Source: Chara braunii (Eukaryota; Streptophyta; Charophyceae; Charales; Characeae). From it: a stretch of 31,689 bases of DNA. Shown here piece by piece: positions 10,441-19,482 of the stretch. Position 1 is the first letter of the stretch; each line of letters starts with the position of its first letter. The position numbers and the translations under genes are program-made. The DNA lies in the NCBI GenBank assembly GCA_003427395.1, contig BFEA01000107.1:2902887-2934575 (forward strand). The letters are read 5' to 3'. Below the pieces are notes generated by a model. The model was not told where the DNA came from. It searched no databases and worked only from the letters and a program-made list of their open reading frames with translations.

Positions 10441-10545
10441 ACGTATTCCCACATACGTGAGTACGTGTACGCACGTACGTGTCGCGTACAGGAATACGTG
10501 TATGGGTGTACGCGCAACCCGCGTACACGTACGTCATGCAACCCA
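10441..10545 (+). repeat. ACGT-rich block (inverted partner of 9441-9565)
   Basis: Dense in TACGTG, GTACGC and CACGTACGTG, with many overlapping short palindromes. See the partner block for the inverted relation. Confidence 0.6.
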
Positions 10546-11343
10546 GACAAAAACAACCACAAGTCCAGAAAATCCAGCAATCCACACTTCCGTCAGATCG
10601 CACTTTTTCAAATGCATGACCACACATGCTTCACCCAACCTTTTCTTTTGAACATCCAAAACTAATAAGGGTTAAGCAAAGTGTGGGTTCTCACAGGTTT
10701 GTAAAGAAATCTGAGTCAATTAACTGACTGACCTTGAGTGAAGTGGTGTCCTATATGCCCTGGCTCACTCAAGAAAGCCAAGTAGAAATATACTCATCGT
10801 CGAAGAAAACCGCAGTCTCGAGGTAGTCTGGGGCCGACAAATGGCCTCAATTCAACCTACTCACACGTCCCGCACGAGGTAAGCTCAAATGTATGACGGC
10901 GAGCCACACGCCTTTAAAAAACTCACGACACCACGTCAATCCGAATTGGTACAACGCCTGGCCCAACCGGTCCCAAGTGGTCCCAGATGGTTCTACGCCA
11001 CCAACCACCTTGTCAAAAGACCTTTGACCACAATAACTTTACACCCCACTCCTAAAAAAAAAAAAACACCCGCTAAACCCAACCAGTCTCGAGATTGCCG
11101 TTGTGACCACATATACCCCGCGTCGGTCCCAACTTGTCCTAGGCAGTCTCAAGTGGTCCAGCACCACTCCCGCAAGAGCCAAGGCATTCCAAATCTTCAA
11201 CACTCGCTCCTTAGGCGGATTTTGTGGTGTCTCACGCGCTAATTGCCACCACGTCATGTTAACGCCGGTACACACCTTAACCTTGGTAGCACAACCTCAT
11301 CAAATACAACAAACGTCGTGTCGTAGAACACAAACCTCCACCG

Positions 11344-11605
11344 TTGCCGTGTCGCAAATCCAGCAGCACTTCCCTGCCAAAAAAAAAATCAAATGTCGCC
11401 GTGCCGCAAATCCGACTGCCTTGTACCGCCAAAAGAAAAATTAAGTGTTGTCGCGCCGCAAATTCGGCAGCACTTCCCTGCCAAAAGAAAAATCAAGTGT
11501 CGTTGAGCCGCAAATCCGGCAGCACTTCCCCGCCAAAAGAAAATCAAGGGTCGCTGCACCGCAAATCCGGCAGTACTTCCCTGCCAAAAGAAAAATCAAT
11601 TGCCG
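11344..11605 (+). repeat. Internal tandem array of copy B, ~52-bp unit
   Basis: Five units begin near 11344, 11398, 11449, 11501 and 11552: CCGCAAATCCGGCAGCACTT, CCCTGCCAAAAG, AAAAATCAAGTGTCG. This is the counterpart of the 38-bp array in copy A. Both alternate a GCCGTGCCG-like core with an A-run, so they may share a distant origin, but unit length and sequence now differ. Confidence 0.88.
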
Positions 11606-12738
11606 CCTTGGAGAGTGACCGCCACTGGTGTCGAAAATGACGTCGCTGTCAACCCCTTAGAAATGGGGTTTTCGATGTCGAATTCAACTGTCGGCACCTC
11701 CCTTCTACTCGCCTGGTCGCACCGCTGCCTCCTGCAGTACCGTCGTCACCCCCCCCTCAAGGAGAAGTTGGCCAGAGGCCGGAGCAGAATGCCCCAAGAA
11801 AATAGATAAGATAAAAATGAAAATAAAACTAACTATAACTACAATACACCCAGCCCTTACTTTAGCTAGGTGCATGATGTTGAAACCAACAACACTCCCT
11901 CCTTTCCCTCTACCCTCCCCTGAAAACGAGGAGGGCAGTTGCAGGTTGGGCGAGGTCGGGAAACTACTCGTGAAAATTCACGAGTTCAAATCTCGACAGG
12001 CTCAAAGCGGGGTGCAAAAAGTACCCCTACTTTGATGATTTAAAAAAAAAACATTCGCCTAATAAAAAAATCTAAAAAAATTCACACGCATGACCTAGGT
12101 GTCTGGCTACCTAGAAAAATAATTTCAAGGTCGACAAAATTGTTTTACACCACAAAAACAAATCTTTGCGCAAACCATAAAATGCTGATTTTCAAAAAAT
12201 TTGATCCCGTCTTCTCGTTTTTTTTCTTTTTCTTTTTCTTCTTTTTTTTTCTTTTTTTTCTTTCTCCCCCCCACCTGACAACAGGTAGGCGGCTGGCAGG
12301 TCGGGAGGAGTAGGTCCTCCTCTCTCCCATCCTCCTATTTTTCTCTCCCTCCCTCTCTACTCAACTCCCACAGTTCCTCCTCCACGCGTGTGTCGTGAGC
12401 CGCAAGATTCAAGGTCTCATGGTCACGAATATTCGCGCCTTCTGAGTGAGGAGCTAAACATGCTCTCACACAGCCTGAAAAGGTTGTTCTTCTGCCTTTT
12501 GTTCCTACGAGGCTGTTGCCTCATTTTCGCTTTGTTTCGTTTTTTTTATTATTATATATAAGATGTCGTTGGCATAAGCCAACAACTACAACAGTCCTTA
12601 CTATGCCTTGTTGGTGCCTTCCCCCTTCCCTTCCAATGAGCGGACCTGAGTTCGATGCCCTTAGGGGAATAAAAAAAAAACTCGACTATTTCTTGATTTA
12701 TGTGTGTCATCTTTCGCGCAGGGGTCATGTTGTATCTT

Positions 12739-12792
12739 CGCGGCCGTTTTCGGCCGTGAGATCTGACGATCTCGTGGCCGAAAATGGTCGCG
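12739..12792. repeat. 25-bp-arm foldback hairpin in copy B
   Basis: The left arm 12739-12763 (containing GGCCGTTTTCGGCCGTGAG) pairs with 12768-12792 (containing CTCGTGGCCGAAAATGG) around TGAC, with about 21 of 25 positions complementary. The counterpart in copy A is 5543-5598. Confidence 0.7.
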
Positions 12793-13417
12793 CTTCATGC
12801 TTGCATGGTGGGCCGCTCCGAAAAAGGAGCTAGCACAGACATCGTATCGTTGGGCTCGATCCCAACATCTGCTGGATGAAAGTTCAATGCGGCACCTACT
12901 AGGCTAACTCCTATCATGGGAGCTATCCCCGCCGCCCTTTTATTTGAAGGGTTGCGACCCAGTAGGGCGCCTATTCTCTGGATCTGCTGGCCTACGTAGG
13001 TCGCCCCGCCATCCTGCCAACCGGGATTGGTCTCGTAAGCCCAGCAATTCCCCTTTAGTCATAGGTTTGCCCTCGGACCCTTAACGATCCGTCCTTTTAG
13101 AAAAGACACGGTTTTTTTGTCGCGTTAGCCCTTCTCACCATCGCTGCACCCCTAGCGCGGCTAATTTTTTGTCTTTCTAGTCCTGAATCACACGACTTAA
13201 CGGCCACGCGTCATTATTTTAGGCAGGATAGGTCTAGTTCTACCATTTCCATGTCCGCTGCCTCTGCGGCCTCGACAAAAAATATCGACTACTGCCATTA
13301 TTCCCGAACGTCACAAATATCTAGTTCATAAAAATTATAGTCTCTCTGTCACAAGCTAGTCTGAATAAACTTCGGGCAAATGTCAGTCTCATCAAGTTCC
13401 TTAATTTAACGAAAAAG

Positions 13418-13480
13418 TCGGACAACGTCCGATATCGAAAAATCCGAACAGATACCCTTGTAAGGGTTTTTGCTCCGACA
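13418..13480. repeat. Terminal double stem-loop of copy B (decayed)
   Basis: The first hairpin is TCGGAC-AAC-GTCCGA at 13418-13432. The second is eroded to ACCCT-TGTA-AGGGT at 13454-13467. CCGACA ends at 13480. The position and order match copy A. Confidence 0.8.
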
Positions 13481-13483
13481 TCG

Positions 13484-13744
13484 TCATATCCATGCTAACT
13501 CTTTGAATGGATGTTCAACTAAAGTAAGTATGATGGATCTCGGTGGTTGGATCGGCGTTTTGTCGACCGAACAGACCTGACAATTCTTGACGATGAATTT
13601 AACAGCATCATGAATATTAGACCACCATTCATTCTTGGTGATAACGGATCCTGTGATTCGAATAACAAAATGAGTGACCGTTTTTTCATGGGCAAACTTA
13701 ACCCAATCATATTGCATGAATGGGTGCAGTACGACCATCCACAC
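13484..13744 (-). pseudogene. Gypsy integrase N-terminal zinc-binding (HHCC) domain
   Basis: The 86-codon frame contains a His-x6-His pair (AHEKTVTH), ITKNEWWSNIHDAV (family xNYWWPNMxxDV) and KNCQVCSVDK, which supplies the Cys-x2-Cys pair about 30 residues later. It then reads PIQPPR and HPFKELAWI, the usual link into the catalytic core. The zinc ligands are all present, so this piece is better kept than the core. The frame ends at the junction with the plus-strand insertion (13480), and the core resumes beyond it at 8009. About a dozen family residues between AWI and NIVVL are missing at the junction. Confidence 0.9.
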
Positions 13745-13762
13745 ACCGCTTCTATCTGTTTT

Positions 13763-14302
13763 TCATTTTTCTAGCCTTCCTTCACTCCATTTATAATCCC
13801 GTGCCCTCTCATTGGCCCGTCTATGATCTTCTTTCGAATACTCATGGAGAGGGTTTCCTACGACTGTTGCTATCAAAAAGACATCTGTCCAAACTTCAAC
13901 ACACATAAACCTTTGAGTTTTTTCCAGCCCTTCCAATGTGGATACGAGGCATCGGGGTTCAGTCTGAGTTTTATCGGTTCGGCACAAGGGACAAAGCCAC
14001 GACTTTTGAGGGTTTCTATATCCATGAGCCCTCGAGATACATTTGTCATAGTCTACGCAATCGACGTACACTTCTCCCTGTGGATGCATAGGAACAGAAA
14101 ATACCCACGAGACGATTTCACAAAAATAGAAAAACTTGTCATGCGAAGAGAGGAAAGAAGAGGAAACAGGGGAAAGAGGGGTCTCATCATCATTACCTTC
14201 CTTGTCTTCCGCCATGAGGCCGCGTGTCACTTTCTTCCAGGCCGAGAGAGGATCTTGACTCCTCCGTAGGCTGGTCCCTAGCGAGACTTTGGATCTTTCC
14301 AC
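13763..14302 (-). pseudogene. PHD-finger-like segment between RNase H and integrase
   Basis: This 179-codon frame links the RNase H side to the integrase side of pol. Near residues 80-107 it reads VYVDCVDYDKCISRAHGY then QKSWLCPLC. That gives Cys-x5-Cys-x4-His and a terminal Trp-x-Cys-Pro-x-Cys, the signature of the C-terminal half of a PHD finger. A Cys further upstream (FYFCEIVSW) could be what remains of the first pair, and the Cys expected two residues after the His is Arg here. PHD fingers bind histone H3 tails; in a retroelement such a module could steer insertion, like the chromodomain of chromoviruses, but that is inference. The downstream part has no recognised motif. Confidence 0.5.
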
Positions 14303-14507
14303 GAGACAATTTTTTCGCCTTTAGGCACCTTGGTTGATCAATATAACCTTTCAATCCGTCGACACTCCCGTGTCTTTCTATATTCCTGTAGATGATGTCA
14401 AAATCGTATTTTTCTAGCCTCATCGCGTGACGCTCAATCATCACCATGCTCGTACAATTGGTAAGCTTCTTGAGGGTCAACAGAGTTTCGTGATTAGTAA
14501 TTAACAT
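14193..14507 (-). pseudogene. Gypsy RNase H C-terminal part / connection
   Basis: The start of this frame, TNHETLLTLKKL, then RHAMRLEKYDFDIIYRN, matches the family pattern TDHxALxxL...RWxLxLQEYDFxIxYRxGxxNxxADxLSR; the last part is reduced to RHGSVDGL. It continues RNase H from the upstream frame at 14501-14797 after a frame change. It overlaps the start of the PHD-like frame in another phase. Confidence 0.75.
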
Positions 14508-14797
14508 AAATTTTTACCCCTATAGATACAAGTGGAAGTGTTGGATTCCCCAGACCGCTGCATAACACTCTCCCTGAGGCGCTGCGTCGTTGCGTCGTTG
14601 CGTCGTTCGTAAGGCACTGTTCGGGATGCATACTCGATGACATGCTCCTTGTCGTCCTTCCCCTCCTGTGTCAAAATAGGAGAGATAGCTTCCGGCTGCC
14701 AATCGGTAATAAGTATGAACTTCCTTTCTTGGTCGGGCCGGATTAAAATGAAAGTCAAGGCTAAGGCATTTTCAAAGTGGAAAATGTATGCTCGCAC
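14501..14797 (-). pseudogene. Gypsy RNase H domain, N-terminal part
   Basis: It carries FILITDWQPEAISPILTQ and HVIEYASRTVPYERRND, matching the gypsy RNase H blocks (TDASxxAIGAVLxQ, ..PIAYxSRxLxxAExNY). The residues before it (YIFHFENALALTFILIRPD) match the F...LK..LT..P.L..PD segment that opens this domain. The first acidic residue (Asp in TDW) is kept. The frame is one of the longest intact pieces of pol here. Confidence 0.85.
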
Positions 14798-14965
14798 CCC
14801 TCGTCCCAGTGCAACGACTTGCTCTTCCGAAGGATATTTGTCAGGGGTCGTGTAATCAATAGAAAGCCCTTGATAAATCGGCGATAGTACGAGGTCAACC
14901 TCAAAAAGGTCCGAGCCTGTGCCAGCGATGTGGGTGTGGGCGCATCCCGAAACTGCCTCGACTTT

Positions 14966-15592
14966 CTACGGGTCCAGTCTCAGACCACCACGTATCACAA
15001 TGTACCCGAGAAACGAGACCTCCGAGTGGAAAAAGTTGCTTTTCTTGAGGGCAGTTTTGAACCCAATGTCCCTTAAGGCTCCCAGCGTCCACTCCACGTG
15101 TTGAGCGTGTTCATGGAAGGAATCAAAATTCATTAATATGCCATCCATGTATGTAATAGAGTAGAAGTTTATCATGCTCTGCGTCAGCCGTATCTTGTTA
15201 ACGAAATTCTAGAATGCGACGCTCATCGTTCTCTAAAAGGTTGCAAGGGCATTTCATATCCCCATAGGGCAATAAATCCATTACCACGTTCCTTCAAACA
15301 AAATGAACGTCCTTTTCGGCCTATGATCCCCTTCCTTCACCATGATATGGTGGAACTCGTGGCGAATTTCAAACGTGGTAAAATAGTTGGCATATCCAAT
15401 CGCATCCAACAAATCATCAATCCTGGGTAGGGGATAGACATCCTTAATTGTGATGTCGTTCAATTTCCGATAATAAATGCACATGCAGATCGATCCGTTC
15501 TTTTTCATGAGTAATACTACCGGAAAGCACACAGAACCCGCGATGGGCTCAATCCAGCCATTCACTTCAGACTCTCTAATCCGTTCCAACAC
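14966..15592 (-). pseudogene. Gypsy reverse transcriptase (both active-site blocks mutated)
   Basis: Two frames make up the domain. At 15592-15281 are MKKNGSICMCIYYRKLNDIT, YPLPRIDDLLDAIGYANYFT, then TFEIRHEFHHIMVKEGD, close to the family's KKKDGSxRxCxDYRxLNxxT...FxxLDLxxGYHQI. The first catalytic Asp (in TFDI) is Glu here. At 15175-14966 the frame opens ITYMDGILMNFDSFHEH, where the YxDD box reads YMDG, followed by HVEWTLGALRDIGF and SEVSFLGYIVIRGGLRLDP. About 100 bp between the frames (15176-15280) is frameshifted. Loss of an Asp at both sites means no polymerase activity could remain even without the frameshifts. Confidence 0.95.
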
Positions 15593-15599
15593 AGTTTTT

Positions 15600-15900
15600 C
15601 TTCAGTGAGAGAATATCGGTGAGGTTTCTAAAGAATGGGCGAATGATTTCCCGTTTGTATCTCGTGTTCAATTACCCGAGAAAACCCAATATCCTCGTCG
15701 TTGATACTAATCGCCCCTTGGACCCTTGATATTCCCTTAAAATATCGGCAATAATTTTTTGAATGTCGTTTGGCATGTACTCCGACACATGTAATGCATA
15801 GGGTTGTTTCTTGATCACGACTTTCACCTACTTTGTGCGAGTCGATTTCAAATTCAAGGGCAGAGGATAGAAAATGAACGAATTATCTGATCACCAAGAG
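15600..15900 (-). pseudogene. Gypsy pre-RT region
   Basis: The minus strand reads SFIFYPLPLNLKSTRTK, VKVVIKKQPYALHVSEYMP, then ISINDEDIGFSRVIEHEIQT and GNHSPIL-stop-KPHRYSL. The last part is the well-known lead-in to gypsy RT (family ...HxIxTGxxxPIxxxPYRxSPxE). Frame changes fall near 15830 and 15720, with a stop inside the PI..KP block. It joins directly to the RT frame ending at 15592. Confidence 0.85.
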
Positions 15901-16052
15901 AACACAGTCACAATCATTTGAGCGTCAACTTCAGTGATCGCAACGTGTTATTCTGGGGTAATTTCATCCTCTTCATCCCGAGGATCCACCATTTTTACTG
16001 CAACTTTAATCCTGATGTCAAACGGGGAGGGGTCGAACCGCTTAGGGGGTTC

Positions 16053-16502
16053 CTAAATTTGTGCCTCGGTGCCTTGTCGGAACATGTGCAGCTCTTTCCC
16101 TGCTAAGAGTGGTGATTGGGGCGGAAGTTTTGTGACATCACAGAAAGACTTGTCCAGATAGCAAGGCAAAAGGGGGGTAGTTGCGTCGTATAAGGTTCGA
16201 GGGGGTTCCAAATAATCTGGCAACTTTGAAATTTGCATGAGTGGCTCCCCTGTGATTAAGGTACGTACGTGTTGAACCCTTTTTGGCCGCGCATTATTTT
16301 TCGTGATTATAAACGTCTCTCTCATCCTTTGGTGGATCGGGTAACAGAGTATCCTACGTGTTAACTCATGGACGGTCTTAGCCCCGTCGAGATCTTCTTC
16401 ACTCCTAGAATAAAAGTGACGCAAGGCAACGAATCCATCGTCTCCTCCCTCTGTTTGGTCCAACGTTCTAAGTATATCGAGCGTTCCAACTATATCGAGC
16501 AC
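16053..16502 (-). pseudogene. Gypsy polyprotein segment upstream of pre-RT (protease region?)
   Basis: A 149-codon frame in line with the RT frame, lying where aspartic protease and the protease-RT linker are expected. It contains HELTRRILCYPIHQRMRETF and LPDYLEPPRTLYDATTPLL. No D-[ST]-G protease motif is visible, so a function cannot be named from motifs. The frame stops just short of the MITE-like sequence beginning at 16553, which probably truncated the upstream part. Confidence 0.55.
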
Positions 16503-16552
16503 ATCGAGGTCGGTTTTCCTTATTTCATCTCGCTAGGCGAAGACCTCCATTC

Positions 16553-16815
16553 CAACAGAAATATATTCTAGAATTAAATAGTCATTTGCATAATAATATA
16601 CATTCTAAAATAAAAAATGTCATTCCATCTTAAAAAATATTATTCCACTTTTAAAATTTTCCTTCGTACTTAAAAACTTTTCATTCAAGAATGAGGCATC
16701 CCTTCTTGTTTGAACTGCGTGCAAGAGATGAAATAATAGTCTGGACTAGTTTATGAATTTTCTAAATTGGACTATCATTCTATGATAAGGAGTTGAAGTC
16801 ATAAATAAACTAATA
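16553..16815. mobile_element. One-arm copy of long-TIR foldback MITE
   Basis: It begins CAACAGAAATATATTCTAG and continues as the reverse complement of 19760-20007. Shared blocks are AGAATTAAATA, GTCATTCCATCTTAAAAAAT, TTTTAAAATTTT, GGCATCCCTTCTT, TTTGAACTGC, GTCTGGACTAGTTTATGAA and AATTGGACTATCATTCTA. Only one arm is present; the second arm expected after about 16815 is missing. It interrupts or borders the gypsy coding region. Confidence 0.78.
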
Positions 16816-17299
16816 ACAGAGTATTCATGAAAACCAAACAAACGTAGAAAACCAAACAATCTTTACAGACCAAAGAAAACCAAAATTTTCCACTCATTTT
16901 CACTCCGCTTATGCTACTTTTACACGTTGTATGCCGCACCTAGTGATGAAAAACATACCAAATCAAGATTCCTGTTATGAGAAGGTGATTAGTAAGACGA
17001 AAGTTTGTCCACGGAGCCTCATTTTTATCATATACAAAAGCAGGTCAACAAGTGATCCCAAAAACCGCTTGTAGTCGAGAAATGAATTCGTTGCTCTGTT
17101 GAAACCGCTCAAATATGACAATTCATTCCACAATACTAGATACCACTTACAAACTTAGAGGAAAGTTAAGAAAACCCAGGCAGGATAACGATCACTCCAA
17201 AATGTATTCCGTTGTACGAAAGCAAGACGTCTTGGCATATGCACCTTTGGAGTCATTTCATTAAAGAAGCAGAAAACAGATGCAGTTCATGCATCCCAA

Positions 17300-17830
17300 A
17301 TTTCGTATGTAGTTCTATAAAGCACGCGGCAAAGACACACTAAAAAAAAAGAAAACAAAGAAGCACTCCGAAAATATGCGCCCTTGTACCGAAGCCAGAC
17401 ATCTTGACATTTGCGTATTTATAGTCCTATAAATTGGAAAGCAAAAAACCATGTCAGCTTCTCCATTCGGTTTATAGTTCTATAAACCGTGACGCACAGA
17501 CATGCGAGAAAAAAGAAAACAAAGAAGCACTCCGAAAATGTGCATCCTTGTACCGTAGCCAGACATCTTGACATTTGCGTATTTATAGTCCTATAAATTG
17601 GAAAACAAAAAACCATGTCAGTTTTGGAATTCTCCATTCCGTTTATAGTTCTATAAACCGTGACGCACAAACATGCAAGAAAAAAAAAAACATGAAGCAC
17701 TCCGAAAATGTGCGCCCTTGTACCGAAGCCACACATCTTGAAATTTGTGTATTTATAGTCCTCTAAATTGAAACGCAAAAAAACATCTCAGCTTCGGAAT
17801 TCTTCATTCCGTTTATAGTTCTATAAACTG
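17300..17830. repeat. Tandem array (~170 bp unit) carrying near-perfect palindromes
   Basis: Each unit has a GTTTATAGTTCTATAAAC palindrome, a GACGCACAGACATGC-like stretch, AAGCACTCCGAAAATGTGC, CCTTGTACCGAAGCCA, ATCTTGACATTTGCGT and an ATTTATAGTCCTATAAAT palindrome. Palindromes are at 17417-17434, 17470-17487, 17581-17598, 17641-17658, 17751-17768 and 17811-17828. A partial one lies at about 17309-17320 and an outlier at 18400-18417. Spacing alternates between 53-60 bp and about 110 bp. Each has an 8-bp stem (7 in the copy at 17751) around a 2-base centre. Confidence 0.88.
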
Positions 17831-18480
17831 TGAAGCACAAAGACGAGATAAAAAGGCGAATGGTGACATAATTTCTAACCTGCAAGAACGAGCCAAAAAG
17901 TACTAAAAATGGCTACTTTGAAACCGAGGTCTAAGAAATGCCTAAGGCACAAATCTTTGAAAAATGACATGAATCACTTTGAAATAAATCTCCACAGTTG
18001 TTGCTTCTTTAAAAAGAGTGTCTCGCCAATGTTTCTGTGCTGAGCGGAGGGCACACACGCGAAGCTCGTGAACGGCTGCAAAACTGAATTCGTGAAAACC
18101 CAATAAAACCACGAAACCTAACATTTTTTATAGAATGAAAAAGTAAAAGTCAAACTGTTATTTTTGACACATAACAGATAGCGTTTTTAACTGTTTTCCA
18201 AGAAAGGATGCAAAAAAACAGGCAAAAAGTCTAGCGATTCTCAAAATGTGCAAGAAAATTCTTTCCAGCAAAGAGCATGTTATGGGACTATAAGCAGTTC
18301 TCAGTAGATTGACAAAAAGCATAGCTCAAACAAGACAACCTTTAACGACTACAAGGCGAGCCCGAAAGATATTAAATAAAACTGTTTCAGTGAATACTCA
18401 TTTATAGAACTATAAACCGTTTGTGTCTGTTGAGTTCCTACTGAGAACGTTGTGGATCGAACGGTAATAGGGCACATTTA
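17831..18480. other. No gene; tail of palindromic-repeat element
   Basis: AT-rich DNA without a recognisable frame. A palindrome of the same type recurs at 18400-18417. GAGTATTCATGAAAAC at about 16836 and its near inverse ending at about 18398 could be ends of an element enclosing the palindromic array. The match is only about 9-10 bases, so this is tentative. Confidence 0.3.
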
Positions 18481-18710
18481 GTGCATCAAGGTTTCCATTT
18501 GGGTATTGTACTTTCGCTGCTTTCTCTTGCTTTTAATTATTATGTTTACCAAGGTTCACGTGAGATCCAGTATTGCACTCGATTCGTATGTTTTTTTTCT
18601 ATTAGTGTTGGGGTGGTGGCTAGTGATGGTTCAACGTTTAAATCGGGGATCGTTCTTTTGAGTACCACCTACTCGAGGTAGGTGATGGGTTCTGAGACGA
18701 AGCCTATATT

Positions 18711-19077
18711 TTGAAATTTATCATGGAGTGCAGCCAGTTCTCCATTAGCCCAAGCTTATTATGTGGTATCGCCCTCCTTGACATAATCTTCGCTTTCCAA
18801 GAAGCTAGTGGCGAATTTCTTTTTCATTTCCTCTGCGACATTCATGATTTGTTGCATGTTGTGGGTGATGTGGGAAAATTGCTTTTGCAGTTTGACCCTC
18901 ATCACCCAATTCCTGAGCTCGTCAATAAACATATCTCGTCTCACATTCTCGTCTCTTTCAGACTTAACAAATGATAGATCAAATCGACTGGATCGATACG
19001 AACCTCCCGCCCAGCGAGACTTCTTGATCGGAGATGGAAGCAGGCCAGGAAGTAAAGAAAAAAAACGTGTGTGCTAA
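18711..19077 (-). pseudogene. Gag-like fragment of the gypsy element
   Basis: A 61-codon frame (18759-18944) reads MFIDELRNWVMRVKLQKQF, SHITHNMQQIMNVAEEMKKK and FATSFLESEDYV, a charged, helix-forming pattern like the capsid region of gypsy Gag. Upstream in the same direction the strand encodes SPIKKSRWAGGSYRSSRFDL. It is in the right order and strand for Gag relative to RT. The downstream minus-strand sequence near 18500 encodes a CTKC motif that could be a worn zinc knuckle, but that is weak. Confidence 0.5.
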
Positions 19078-19213
19078 GGACTTTAGGAAAGTGGGGTGGA
19101 GTCCCAGGTTGGAACTGGGATCTCCTGTGTCAAGGTTCTAGGGACAAAATGCAAGGGGTTTAAACGAAAACGGGCTTTCTTAATTCGTGGCTTTCATGAC
19201 CGGGTATTCAGGA
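18995..19213. repeat. 220-bp direct repeat, copy 1
   Basis: Nearly identical to 20022-20240: ATACGAACCTCCCGCCCAGC, GAGACTTCTTGATCGGAGAT, GTCCCAGGTTGGAACTGGGA, TTTCATGACCGGGTATTCAG. The repeats are 1027 bp apart in the same orientation and enclose the foldback MITE and the gag N-terminal-like frame. TCCCAG-TTGGAA-CTGGGA inside it forms a small stem-loop. Confidence 0.9.
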
Positions 19214-19393
19214 TGGGGGGGAGGGAGGGGGGGGAGGGGTAGATCGTGGGTGAGCATGCACACGTGCCGATGGCACCTGTCTAGCCGGATTTGGCGCCCC
19301 GTGTTGATTAACATTTAATGCCATGTTAGCGTTCATGTTAGCTGCCTGTCGTCCTGCGGACCTACTTTGGGTGACCACAGGGTCCTGTGTCAA
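19208..19393 (-). pseudogene. Possible Gag N-terminal frame (Pro-rich)
   Basis: A 61-codon frame begins MTQDPVVTQSRSAGRQAANM and ends in a Pro/Ser run encoded by the G-rich tract at 19215-19236. Its strand and place upstream of the gag-like piece fit a Gag N-terminus. No family motif confirms this. It may be simple low-complexity coding noise. Confidence 0.3.
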
Positions 19394-19482
19394 AACGTTT
19401 TTATTTTTAGACCGTCCTCGATTTGGGTTCGCCTGATCGATCGGATAGGGAGCCGAACTACTTACTAGTCCTTGGATTTAAT

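Larger units (their letters stand above)
8011..13480 (+). mobile_element. Long noncoding repeat element, copy B, inserted in gypsy integrase
   Basis: This 5.47-kb unit begins GTTGTCGAGCGCATCGG and ends with two stem-loops and CCGACA. Its first ~290 bp match the start of the short member at 24123-24375 (shared left end, CACGCAGGAGTT, CCCCTACRACAGGATAG, GTTGTCACC). Its 9009-13480 part matches copy A. It lies between two halves of one integrase on the opposite strand, so its ends are fixed by the target to within a few bases. No clean target-site duplication is visible: left flank AATATTCG, right flank TCGTCATATCC. There is no transposase, polymerase or other protein domain in any frame, so it is a non-autonomous element that must have been moved by another element's enzymes. 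Confidence 0.82.
6746..19393 (-). mobile_element. Decayed Ty3/gypsy-type LTR retrotransposon (nested)
   Basis: Read on the minus strand, the order gag-like, pre-RT, RT, RNase H, integrase HHCC, integrase core, integrase C-terminal part is the order of Ty3/gypsy (Metaviridae-like) elements; Ty1/copia places integrase before RT. The coding line is broken by a 5.5-kb insertion at 8011-13480, which cuts between the HHCC domain and the catalytic core, and by MITE and palindromic-repeat DNA at about 16553-18430. Many stops, frameshifts and active-site losses mark it as inactive. LTRs were not identified with confidence. All domain calls come from recognised motifs, not from a search. Confidence 0.88.

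Noticed and set aside
1976-13480. Copies A and B read as the two LTRs of a single element around the 6.2-8.0 kb integrase piece
   Set aside because: The integrase remnant continues in the correct order beyond copy B (13484 upward). Copy B is therefore an insertion within the integrase, not its flanking LTR, and copy A lacks the first kilobase of copy B.
13763-14302. Plant homeodomain host gene (PHD protein)
   Set aside because: It lies in line between RNase H and integrase frames on the same strand, so it is part of the retroelement polyprotein, not a host gene.
17300-17830. Palindromic repeats considered as a CRISPR array
   Set aside because: The intervening sequences are themselves repeated, unit spacing alternates, there are no cas genes, and the setting is eukaryotic.
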